From Gigaspora margarita (Eukaryota > Glomeromycota > Glomeromycetes > Diversisporales > Gigasporaceae), in assembly GCA_009809945.1 (NCBI GenBank), contig WTPW01000421.1, positions 89,356 to 153,355 of the forward strand: DNA of 64,000 nt. The letters run 5' to 3'. The number at the start of each line of letters is the position of its first letter. Within the stretch, counting starts at the first letter, position 1. The translations under genes were made by a program, and so were the position numbers. Shown here piece after piece: positions 23,300-34,402 of the stretch. The notes beneath the pieces are model-generated. The model had not been told where the DNA came from. It did no database searches and worked only from the letters and a program-made list of their open reading frames with translations.

Positions 23300-23500
23300 G
23301 AATACACATCGCTCTGGTTATACCGAAATCTGATTATAACGACATCATAGTAAAATCTTTCTATAACGACAATGTTTTCAAAATTTTAATATAAAATGGC
23401 AGTATAATTCACTGTATCGACATTTTGCATTTTTTTTTACTAATGTTTCAAAAATGTCGATATAACCAAATTGACGTGTACGTTTTAATCAGTATTTTGT
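23300..23500. repeat. Decayed pogo/mariner-like repeat
   Basis: Repeated short motifs GGTTATACCGAA, GATTATAACGACA, CTATAACGACA and GTCGATATAACC resemble ends of TTATAACGA-type MITEs. Boundaries are unclear. Confidence 0.3.
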
Positions 23501-23538
23501 TTATTCTCTCAACGTTTTACATGTAAAAATTAGGGCTA

Positions 23539-23839
23539 ATCTATTTGTCGCTGGCAGTGACAGTTACCGGGTTGCAATTGACCAATCACATCATGGGATC
23601 AGGCGTAACATTTGTATAATCCGAAAATGAAGAAAACTTTGAAAATTTTCAAAAATTCGCGATAGCACAAAAGTTTACATATGAAATCATCTTTGTGATT
23701 TAATTAAAAAAATTTTACTATAAACCAACACTTACCCTGACCCTAACGACAATTAACTTTATCATTTGTTTTAATTCTGAATCACGATCTGGCTGTTCAA
23801 TTGCAATCTGGTGACTGTCATCACTGGCAACAACTAGAT
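23539..23839. mobile_element. Inverted-repeat element (TTGCCAGTRRTG family), copy 2
   Basis: Ends ATCTATTTGTCGCTGGCAGT and CACTGGCAACAACTAGAT are inverted over about 45 bp and flanked by TA. It is related to 3377-3628; both contain a CCCTGACCCTAAC-like interior stretch. Confidence 0.75.
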
Positions 23840-24259
23840 TATTTCGTAAAAATTATAACTATTTTTGCCAATTTCTAGATGTTAATTTTACTTCCTCTAC
23901 GAATACAAATGAATTTTTGCGGAGTAGTAACCTTCATAAATGCGATCCATGTTTCATAACTAGTCCTGGTATAGGATAAACTTATTGGTTTGGAACCGAA
24001 TAAACATGATAAATATCGTGCTTAACCTAGTCGAACTGTACATTGGTTAAAAGAAAGGTTTATTAAGCGAAAAGAAAGTATAGTATAAAATATATAAAGT
24101 AGTATATATATACCGTGATGGCATTCAAAGAACCACTATCTCATAACGCAAAATTATTTTGACCCTTAATTGTAAAATTTTTCAAAATTTGGTCCCTTAT
24201 ATGTAATTATTTTCATTTTAAGCCCTTATTTGTAATTATTTCCATTTTTCGGACCCTTA

Positions 24260-24995
24260 TCGTATTGTCGCGAATAGTGTTCTGCAAAAGATCCAGGTCC
24301 GATCCGGGTCCGGTCCGGTCCATTGAGCGGACCGAGTTCGGACCCTAGATTTATCAGAATCGATACGGGTTCAGAACCACACAAAGATCCGCCCGGTCCG
24401 GTCCTATTAGAACAATACTGATTGCTTATTGGCTGATTTCAGCAGTTTCATAAATATAAATATTATGGGGATTTAATTTATTATTATATATTTACTAATT
24501 TAATTCGTAAATATATAATTCATTTATTTATTAGTTTAAATATATTTATACAGTATTAATTTATTTATAAAAATAAAATTTTTACAACCTTTCTGTGGCT
24601 TTGCCATGGGTTAACGAAAAATCATTCAGCTAGTTTTTATCAAATGACCCAGAATTTATGAAATAACAGCTGCAATCGTTTTTTTTTTTTTTTTTTTTTA
24701 GCGAGGACACTAGGGCTTCATCAACTATAGCATCTATAAATTTATAAACTTAGAGATTTCACGGATCCGGACCGGACCCGGATCTAAGTGATACGAGTTC
24801 GGACCCTAACTTTAGATCCGAATCACCATTCGGACCGGGTACGGATCTTTAAAAATACCCGCCCGGTCCGAATCATGCGGAACACTAGTCGCGAAATAAC
24901 TCGCAGGGTGAAATTAGGATTTTCGCCCTAAATTAAGCTTAATTCGGGCCAAACCTCGAAATAACGCCCATGCCTGTTATTTCACGACAATACAG
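24260..24995. mobile_element. GTATTTTCGCGAAATAAC family, copy 2, split by a MITE
   Basis: Ends TCGTATTGTCGCGAA (24260) and TTCACGACAATACAG (24995) are flanked by TA. The element is interrupted 15 bp from its left end by 24275-24887, leaving only about 120 bp of its own sequence. Confidence 0.8.
24275..24887. mobile_element. TAGTGTTC-ended hAT-like MITE, copy 2
   Basis: Inverted ends TAGTGTTCTGCAAAAGATCC and ATGCGGAACACTA; perfect 8-bp target duplication GTCGCGAA at 24267-24274 and 24888-24895. Nearly identical to 22480-23090, including the long T run, which suggests recent activity of this family. Confidence 0.95.
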
Positions 24996-26378
24996 TAAAT
25001 GTACTTTCCCCTTTTTTTTTTGCGCAAACTAAATTTTGACTGCCTATTGTCGTGATGGTGTAAGTGTTCGGGGTCTTTGTTAACTTTCCCCTCTAATTTA
25101 ACTCGTTTGGCTAATATCTTGTGCTGGGGTATCGTTCAGGTATTTCACCAATCGTCACCTTCACTACTGCAACGACCACTTAGTGTATTGATAAGTTTGT
25201 TTTTACTAAAACCCAAACCTGTTGCTTAACTTCTCTTTATTATTTTCTCAAACAAAAAAGGCCTCCCCCCTGCATAATATAATTAGGTTGCATGACCATC
25301 ATCTAATATCTAAGACATACGTATTTGATTAATTTATGCATCGGCACTGTTCCATCTAAAATAGCCCCCTACCTAAAGTAGCAAATTAAGCCCCTAGATC
25401 TTCGTGCATGCATTAAGTCGTAATTTTAGTTAATTTTAGTTAAGGCGCTACTTTAGATAGGGGGCTACTTTGGAAACGAAGTAATAGATATTTCGATTTT
25501 TCGATATATTTTTGTTGTAGTATAAAAAGTTGATGGATTCAAGTGGATTCAACTGATATTATTAAAATAAACGAAAGCTTCAATTTTACTTAGTGCACTC
25601 ATAGCAAAGATAGGTTACGCGAGTTCCCCGAAATAGTATTGTAAAACGTATAAATAAATTGTGTAACAATCTTCAAAATTGCATCTGGCCGCAGAACCAC
25701 GTGTTGCGCAGCTATCTTAATTGTGTAATAATTTCGTCATTAAATTTCTGTATAGATTGTGCAACTAGAATTGTTTCCTCATATTTCTCACAGAACTTCG
25801 CTCTTATGCTTAATAATCTATTTAAGTCTGATATGAATTTTTTATGTGAAGACTTTTTCAAAATATAAGAACATTAATCTTTTAAAATTTATATTCCAAC
25901 ACTAGTAACGTTAAATTGAACCGCATAAAACATGGAACACGTACCTTTAGGATTATTAGGAATTTATTATAATAGGACGTGATCTTTATTATGGTGATGA
26001 ATCCCAATAGCATGCACTTATGTACATTTTAAAATTAGAACTTTATGACATACAAATATGGAATAGCTTAAAAAATTAGCATATTTTCAATCCTGTGCAC
26101 ATATAACAATAAATGAGTAAAGTACGCCAACTGGTAAAAATGGCGAAAAAAAAAATTATTCGATCATCATCGTCATAACTGTTCAATTTCATACGCTTTT
26201 GGTTCAACAAATTTTTGTCAACTACTGTCATAATTACAATTCATACACACTTAGATCACGCTTTTAGGTACGACCAATCAAAACGTTAAACCGGACGAAC
26301 TCTGAATTAGATAGTATAAAATAAATATATTGTCAATTTCTTTTAAAAGCTGTCTTTAAAAAAAGCTTAGTAAAAATA
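24996..26378. other. Intergenic sequence with one small inverted repeat
   Basis: No gene was recognised. At about 25357-25475, ATAGCCCCCTACCTAAAGTA and GCTACTTTAGATAGGGGGCT form a roughly 120-bp inverted-repeat MITE. Confidence 0.45.
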
Positions 26379-28115
26379 ATGGAAGTAAGTTAAATCCAGG
26401 GATGTTATCGGCTTGACCCGACTTGGATATTTAACTATGAAATCAATAAATAGCGAAAGATCCTTAGTTAGATTGAATTCAAGTCAAATACTGAATTGTC
26501 AAGTATATATTAAAAAACACTGATACTATTTTTTTTGATATGATTATATAGGAAAGAAAGAAAACTCAATCCCACAGATTATTTAATATTCTAAGTCCAT
26601 ATGAACGACGAAGGGAAGATGAGAACATTCTTCACCACACATTATTTTACGGATTAAAATGCTTTACATTTGGAGCACTTGTTGTTTTATTTCTTTTATA
26701 TTTGGCATTTATGATATATAAAATTATAACAGATATTCCAATTAGATCAACCGGATATGATATAGTTGATGAAATGAATGTTCCCGGTAAGTTCTACTAT
26801 CAACGCATTATAATAAATCCTAATAAACCTCACATCTTTATCATAGATATAGCAATATGCTTAACTTCATCAAATTCCGATAATATTCGGATCTTGCGTT
26901 GTGACCTCAAATGGACTAATCAGACCGTCACCAGAAAAGATAATTGCACTGACTATATTATTCCTGAAGTAGTTAGTCTTGGTGCCCATCGAGGTTCCTG
27001 CAAGATATTCAAAGCCAACAAAACTATCAAATATACAAATTCTAATAGCTCATTAAACGGTTTGGGACAAATTGGTTTTTACTTTAATATTCCAAACATA
27101 AGTGCTGAAGAAACGAACAATATTGGCATAGCTTCTCTTTCCATACAATTGACTTCACCCGGTCGGTAAAATAGATTATTATTTGATTTTCTGTTTATTT
27201 ATTTCAATATTTCTACATTTATGAATGAATAAATATTATAGATTTCGACCCATTATTGTATTCAGAACAGGTTATAAGTTATATGGACAAAGCTATTCTA
27301 TCAAATCTGCAGCTTCAATGGAATTTTGTTGCTGGAATGGTTAACTATGCTGCAGTGGTAAAGCTTTCATATCAAATTTTTGTCAATTATTTTATTTATT
27401 TGTTAACTATTTTTATTGCTTTTAGGTTAAATTTAGAACAATTGCTTATAAAACTATTCTACCGGGTGATGTTCATGCAATAATTGGACTCACTCCAAAT
27501 TATCATACTACATATTTTATAGAAAGTGATATTCATTATTTTCCATTTAATAGCAAGCCAGAAGGATTACCAAATGGGACAAGTGGTTACTTTTCTGTAG
27601 CTGCTGGTACTTTCATACAAGAACAGACTATTGAGCATCGGTGAATTATGATTTAAACTAGATTTTATTAAATACATATTATGAATACGATTATGACTAT
27701 TTTTTGTTTCTACATATAGTCTGTTCACGGTTTTTAGCGCTCTTGCATCAGCTGGCGCCATTTCTGGTTGGTATAATTAGTTTATTTTTGGGCTGCATCA
27801 TTTAGTTCAATTTTAATCTTAATTCCATCAATTTTTTTCTTGACAAACAAAGGTGTTCTATTAGGTATTTACGCATTTTTGTTTGGTCAATATATAAAAC
27901 CATACGGCTATGTTCATAGTTTATTTAACAAGATACCAGAAAGCGTATTTAACTTAGAGGCACCAAAAGGCGCGATTAACTTAGAGGCATCGGAAAATGC
28001 AATTTACTCAGAGATACCAAAAAATGCAATTAACTCAGAAGAGATAATTAAAATGATTAACGAACGCCTTGATGTGATTGAATACCTTTTACATATTAAA
28101 AAGAAAAAAAAATAG
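26379..28115 (+). CDS. Two-transmembrane protein of unknown family, 7 exons, about 398 residues
   Basis: Exons 26379-26384, 26552-26786, 26847-27161, 27242-27357, 27426-27640, 27720-27766 and 27853-28115 join in frame to 398 codons plus TAA. I do not recognise the family. Features: a basic N-terminus (YERRRED), a transmembrane segment at about 38-60 (FTFGALVVLFLLYLAFMIYK), a loop of about 235 residues with cysteines in RCDLKW, DNCTDY and GSCKIF, a second transmembrane segment at about 297-323 (FSALASAGAISGVLLGIYAF), and a charged tail with a short repetitive part (NLEAPKGAINLEASENA) and a heptad-like helix before a lysine run. Topology suggests both ends in the cytosol and the loop outside or lumenal. 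The first exon is only six bases (ATG GAA); the third intron uses a GTCGGT donor. The exon structure is supported by the paralogue at 62598. Confidence 0.75.
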
Positions 28116-29013
28116 TGAAAAAAGTAAGAATGTGTGAAGTTTTAAAGATCAACAACATTCAAGAAGCGTATTCGAGTCAAAATGATTTAAAATAAGTTAT
28201 TTTTAATACAATTTATTCTATTATTATTAATATAAAAATAAAAACAAACATAAATTTCATACGTGGTGACATTACCTAATACAAGTCACTTTTGTCATAG
28301 TTAACTTTCTATATAGTAAAGTTATACTCAAGGCCAGCTATATGAAATTCTCTTGACATAGTGAATTTACTAATAAATTCTTGGTAAAGTGAATTTGTAT
28401 AAAAAAAATGAATTATAAAAGTTTTATTAAAGTTAAAAGTATTAAAATTTAATAGTTTGCACTTAGCTGTTATGCAATTTTTTATTTAAAATTTGTCAAT
28501 TATGCTAAATCTTTAGAATATTTCAGACTTTCTGCATAGGATATTTTTGGAATTTTTATCTATTAGGCATTTTTCCACCAATCTCATCTCACTTATATGC
28601 ATATTATGCATTTTTTCTTAATTATACTAAGCATATGCAATGTGAAAAAATAGCCAATTATGTGCATAGCATTGCATAGCATAATCCTGGGCACCTAACT
28701 CTGGGCATGCCCATGCCAGTAACATGATGTGGTGCATGAGAATTAACTAATCGGAGGACGTAAATTTTGATTGTTCTAGATCAGTCTGATATTAAAACAA
28801 AACATGTATACAAGAAGAAAAAAAGAGAAAAGAGTAAAAATACTTGAAAACTAGTGTTTAAATCAGCCTTGATACCTATATAAAAATTTCTGGAATGCGA
28901 TTTACACATAGATAGTAGATTCTTAAAACTATATTCTTGAACCCTAACCATAACCTTAATATTAAGACAAAAGGTTAATTTAAACATGCCATACCACATA
29001 ATAGTCATAGTTA
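28116..29013. other. Intergenic sequence
   Basis: No gene. Short repeats of TAGTGAATTTACT and TAGCATTGCATAGCATAAT type near 28340-28700. Confidence 0.4.
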
Positions 29014-29875
29014 CTGCAAAGTATCTAGATCTTCCTAGTATTGCAAAAGTATTGTTTTTGATAAATCTGTAATTACTTTTTTTTGATAGATCTACAATGC
29101 AACAAATCTAAACCATATTTTTTATCCTGTGCCTCATAGGATTTGAACTTTACAATCCAACCAAATTCAATATTTTTTTATTTTGATTCTACAGATATGT
29201 AGTAGTAACATAAAAAAAAACTTCATCGAATTTGGTTAGGAGGTTACAAAATATCTCCATTATAAATTGTGCTTCAGCTGTTGATAAATGCTTCAAATAT
29301 TATAAAATTTTGAATAAAAATATCTTGGCAAAATCTAGCAAAATTCGATAGATTTTTTTTTTTAAATGAATGCAACTTATCTATAGAATCAAAATAAAAA
29401 AATTCATTGAATTTAGATGGGTGGTTGTCAAGATATCTTCATTCAAAGTTTTATAAAATTTTGACACAATTATTTTGATAGATGTTTGAACATTTTCAAA
29501 CCTTTTAATAAAGATATCTTGAACAACCATTTAATCAAATTCAATGAATTTTTTTATTTAAATTTTACAGATCTGTAGAGTCAAAATAAAAATATTGAAT
29601 TTGGTTGGGTGGTTGTCAAAATATCTATGTTCAAAGTTGTATAAAAATCTTGATGTGGTAACATCACCAAAATTTGTATGGGGATTACTATCAATTTTTA
29701 TTGGTTATTGGCTAGTAATCGATTAAAATCCCCCCTGATGAGGACTATCGATTAAGTTAGTAATCGATAATAATCAGTAACAATCAATAGTAATCAGATT
29801 AAAATCACGAATAATAATTCAATCAATACTATTATACTTTATACTTATTTTTAAACGTTTTACAGGTTTTCACTA

Positions 29876-30060
29876 NGTTTTACAGGTTTTCGCATATTTT
29901 CACAAGGTTTCGCATTTTAATATAAAATTTTATATTTTTTTATTTATTATTATTATTATACAGGTTTTCGCATATTTTCACATTGTTTCGCATTTTAATA
30001 TAAAATTTTATATTTTTTTATTTATTATTATTATTATACATTATATTTTAAATTAAATAT
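29876..30060. repeat. 78-bp tandem duplication next to a single N
   Basis: ACAGGTTTTCGCATATTTTC begins at 29882 and again at 29960, each followed by the same AT-rich stretch. A shorter partial copy (TTTTACAGGTTTTCACTA) precedes an isolated N at 29876, suggesting an assembly seam. Confidence 0.85.
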
Positions 30061-30133
30061 ATTTTATTTATTATATATTATTATATATTCTTTACAACAA
30101 AAAAAATAATGAAAAAAAATGAAAACAAAAATA

Positions 30134-30560
30134 AACTACTTTTGCACTTTGTCACATAATACTAGCTCTATATACTTATTTTTCTCACCCCGCAGTTAGC
30201 TATTATTTCTCTTCTTTGTTTTAACTATTATATTCGCTTATATTCGCTACTTTCTAAAAATAGTAGAGAAGTAAAAAAATAACAAAAAAAAACAAAAATG
30301 AAAAAATAGTAATATTGTAAACTACTTTCGCTCTTCATCGCATAATACTAGCTCTACAGACTTATATTCGCTATGTCCTAAAAAGTGTAGAGAAGTAAAA
30401 AAATAACAAAAAAAAATGAAAATGAAAAATAGTAATAATTTAAACTACTTTTGCACTTCATCACATAATACCAGATACACTTATTTTCCTCACCCTCAGT
30501 TAGCTATTATTTCTTTTCGCTCATATACGCTACTTCCTAAAAATAGTAGAGAAGTAAAAA
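30134..30560. repeat. Three degenerate tandem units
   Basis: AAACTACTTTTGCACTT...ATAATACTAGCTCTA...CCTAAAAATAGTAGAGAAGT recurs three times with period roughly 120-190 bp and internal deletions. A related decayed series with CTTGCAAAGTG and GAAGTT motifs continues to about 31320. Non-coding. Confidence 0.7.
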
Positions 30561-32440
30561 AAACTATTTCTCAGAAGCGTAGGAGTTTTTGAAATTGTCA
30601 GAGTATCTAGTAGGTTCTTGCAAAGTGGCAGAGAAGTTAGAGTTGGTGTTCTTGTATAGTGCCAGAAAGTCAGGTTGTATCTAGCAAAGTTCCAAAAAAA
30701 GTCAGGAATAAATAAAATAAAATAAAAGTAAAAAAATAAGTAAAAAAAAAAAATAACTGAAAAACAAAATATGCAAGCAAACTTAATAAAAAAAAATAAA
30801 TGAAGCCCCAAATCTCTATTTTTCTGAAGTAAGAGTTCAAATTCAGAAATTGTCGAAACCTAGTTGTGTTTTGTAAAGTGCTTGGTTAACTTGCGAATAC
30901 TTGCGAATACAGGTGCCTAACTAAATTATTTCTCTAAAGAAGCGTGTTTTTACAAAGTATTGGAATAAAATAAATTAATAAAAAATATTTAAAAAAAAAC
31001 AAAAAAACAAAAACAAAAAAGTATCAAATGAGAAAATAAATAAGCGAAAACTTGCAAAAACTTGCGCCTAACTAAATCATTTTTCTAAAGAAGCATACTT
31101 GAAGATTTAGAAGAGTTCTTGCAAAGTGTCAGAAGTTTGAGTTGGCTTGTGAAGTCATATTGGTGTACTTGCATAGTGCCGAAAAGTTGTTGGTTTTCTT
31201 GCAAAGGGCTGGTTTTTTTGTAAAGTGTCAAATAAAAAGAAAAAAAATTAAAAAATAAAAAAAAACAAAGCGAAACAAAAAAACAAAACAAAAATAAAAA
31301 AACAAAATGAAACGAAAAAAAAAAACAATGTAGAAGATCTAATTTATAAACAAAAGATCTAATCTGATCATGTAATACAAAATTTTATCGATCTATCATA
31401 CAATATTTCGAATCATTGCGAAAATATAGTCCAATGCATGCTTGGTATAATGCAGGTTACAGATCGCTTGGTTTCATAGTTCTAAAATATTTTTGAAATG
31501 TATCGAACCATTTCGAAACTACTACTATAATTTAAAAAATAAAAACAAAATATGATGGGTGGTGCTACGTGCCATAATGAATACGATAACTATCAATTAG
31601 CAGATGTATAACGATTTATATTTTAATTACGATATTTATCGATTATAGATATATATCGATTTATAACAAGTTAATCAATGTATAACGATTAATTTTAATC
31701 GATATAAAATGATTATGTATTATATATCGATATATAGCTACTTAAAATATTTCGTGATGAATTATTTTTATAGGCGTTTTGAACTTTTCAAATTTTGAAT
31801 GTAGATATCTTAACAACTACCTAACCAAACTCAATGAACTTTTTATGTAAATTTCACAAAAATGTAGAATCAAAATAAAAAAAAAAACATTGAATTTGGT
31901 TGGGTGATTGCACAATATCTTAGTTCAAAGTTTTAAAAAATTTTGCTACAGTTATTATTTTTAAACATTTTGAACTTTATACAAATTTGAACAAATAAAT
32001 CTTGACAACCATCCAACCAAATTCAATGAATTTTTTTTATTTTGATTCTATAAATATGTATTATTTATATAAAAAAAATCTATTGAATTTGTCTTGGTGT
32101 TTGCTAAAATAATTTCATTCAAAGTTTTAAAACATTCGATATATCTAATAATAGCTGTAGCACAATTTTTGTAAATTTTAAATGAAGATATTTTGATAAT
32201 CTCCTAACCAAATTCAAATAAATTTTTTGATTTTCTTTTACATATCTGTAGAATCAAAATAAAAAAAATATTGAATTTGGCTAGGTTGTTGCCAAATTAA
32301 AGTTTTTAAAAAATCAAATCCTATGGGGTGCAGAATAAAAAATGTGGTTAGATTTTAATGCATTGTAGATCTATCAAAAAGTAACCACAGATCTATCAAT
32401 AACGATACTTTGCTCCAGTATTAGTATAAAAATTTTGCAG

Positions 32441-34402
32441 TCACATGATATTTATATGAAGCAAATCAATCATATTTCGAGATCAGGTATAATGTAACAC
32501 AATTAGAAAATTTCAAAACAAATGTTCAGTTGTCAAAAACCACTTGTTTCTTTCAAAGTTGTATAAGAAACCATCTTTAGAGCTTTAAAAAAAAGTTTTT
32601 TTTTGAACAATTTTACTACAGTGCAAACAGTCTAGTTGCAGCAAATAAAAATTTTTAGTGACCAAATTCAGATTTTATTTTATATATATATAAAGAGACC
32701 AATTTGAAAAATTAGCTAATATTTATATATAAAGTAGCCAAATTTTAATTTTTAATATATATAAAATTAAATTAATTGTTTAAAGAGGTCAAATTTGCTT
32801 TTTATATATATATAAAAGGTGGCCAATTATAATATTTAATTATAAAAATACTGTATCTTTAATCCACTATAACTTTTAAGAATGTAAAAGTGTTTTCTTG
32901 TTTTGATTTAACATTTTAAGATAGCATTTTTTGTTTACAATTTTTTTTAAAAAAGGATTAACAATTTGAATTTCATCAATTTTTTTTGTCAGGACTAGGT
33001 TGTTTGTACTGTATAATGTGATAAATTTTTTAAAATTATGCTATAATTATGTGGATTAGATAGAAATATGCGAAATTATGCAATTACTAAATTTGTAAAT
33101 TTATTATTATAAGTTATACAAAGTTAATTTTTCATTTTGCATAACCTGCCTACCCAATTTTTCAGTATAATATATATTTCTTGTTAAACTTTTAGGCTAC
33201 ACAAAGTTAATTATTCATAGTTGTTAAAAAATATTGATTGAAAGTTAAAAAAAAATTTACCAAACTATTTTTTTATGGATGCTAAATTTTAGATGAATAC
33301 TCGTTACTTACTTGTTCAGGTAAGTGTTTAGCCATTATCATTCAAATTAAGCAAGAATTTTTTAACTTCAATCAATATTTCTCAACAACAACTGCCATTC
33401 CAAATTTGATAAATTTTTATTTTTATTTTTATTTTATTCAATTCTACGGACTCTAAGACTTAAAACAGAAAATTTTCATCGATTGGTTCAGTAATTGTCG
33501 AGATATTTCATTTAAATTTTAAAGATCATGATCGTAGCCATATTTCTTTTTCGTGATTTTCGATGTTTTTTAAAACTTTAAATGAAGTTTCTCGATAACT
33601 ACCGAGTCAAACTCGACAAACGTTTTTAATTTCAAGTTTGAAGAATTAAAATAAAAAATTTTGTTAAATTTAATTACATAGTCGTTGAGAAATCTTTGCT
33701 AAAAGATATAAAAATATCAACTTTTAAAAAAAGATCGTTAATTGTAAGAAGAGAGTGAAATTAATAATTGCATTTTAACATAAACGAAGGTTTAAGTTCT
33801 TCTTTGATATCAACTTGATAATTCAAAGTGACGGAACGATCATCAATCATTGCGAAGTAATCGACTATTTTTTAACACGTTCATTCAAGTTCTAATTTCT
33901 AAAACATTGCAAAACTGCCTCTCATAATATCTTCAAAGTAAAAATTATTGAACATATGGTAATATTTATCTAAATTCTATTGATCTTAAAATCATACAAT
34001 TTTAATTTCACGAATAATAAACAAAATAAGTAAAATTTTATGGGAAAAGTTCTGTTTAAATTCTATAAAGTCATTACAATTAGAAGAAAGGTCTTCACTT
34101 AAAGTTTTAGGTTTTTTTTTGAAGAACTTAAAAAAATATCTCAGTTAGAATAAAATTAAGAAAATTGTAGGCACCAGGTAGGGACTAGCAAAAATTGGAT
34201 ATTATTTAAATGATTTCCAAATTTCGGTCAGTTCTAAGGTCTACGTTAACCAATTCTGCAAAAGTACATTTTAAAGCTAATTTATATTATAATTGGTTTT
34301 GAAACTCGATAATATAAAATCATGTGTATTTCGTTAGGTAATTTGCAAAAACTTTTTTGTTTTTATATAGTGAACAATGTTTTAAACAAAAAATATAAGG
34401 AA
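32441..34402. other. Intergenic sequence downstream of the kinase gene
   Basis: No gene. It includes GGCCAATT/AGACCAA periodic blocks at 32655-32850 and degenerate versions of the CTACACAAAGTTAATT repeat at 33110-33230. Weak copies of the hairpin unit occur at 33470-33680. Confidence 0.4.

Larger units (their letters stand above)
29014..32440. mobile_element. Large inverted-repeat element, 3.4 kb, arms about 670 bp
   Basis: The left arm (from CTGCAAAGTATCTAG at 29014 through GATAGATCTACAATGCA, CATAGGATTTGAA) reappears inverted at about 31760-32440 (TGCATTGTAGATCTATC, AAATCCTATGGGG, ATTTTGCAG). Each arm is itself built from smaller hairpin units of the form CAACCAAATTCAATGAATTT / AAATTCATTGAATTTGGTTG followed by AAGATATCTT. 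The interior (29690-31760) is low-complexity A/T-rich sequence. No transposase is visible and no target duplication was resolved. Confidence 0.7.

Noticed and set aside
26702..27169. Single continuous frame of 155 residues as a gene on its own
   Set aside because: It reads through the 60-base intron and lacks the first membrane segment; the paralogue shows that the intron is real and that exons lie on both sides.
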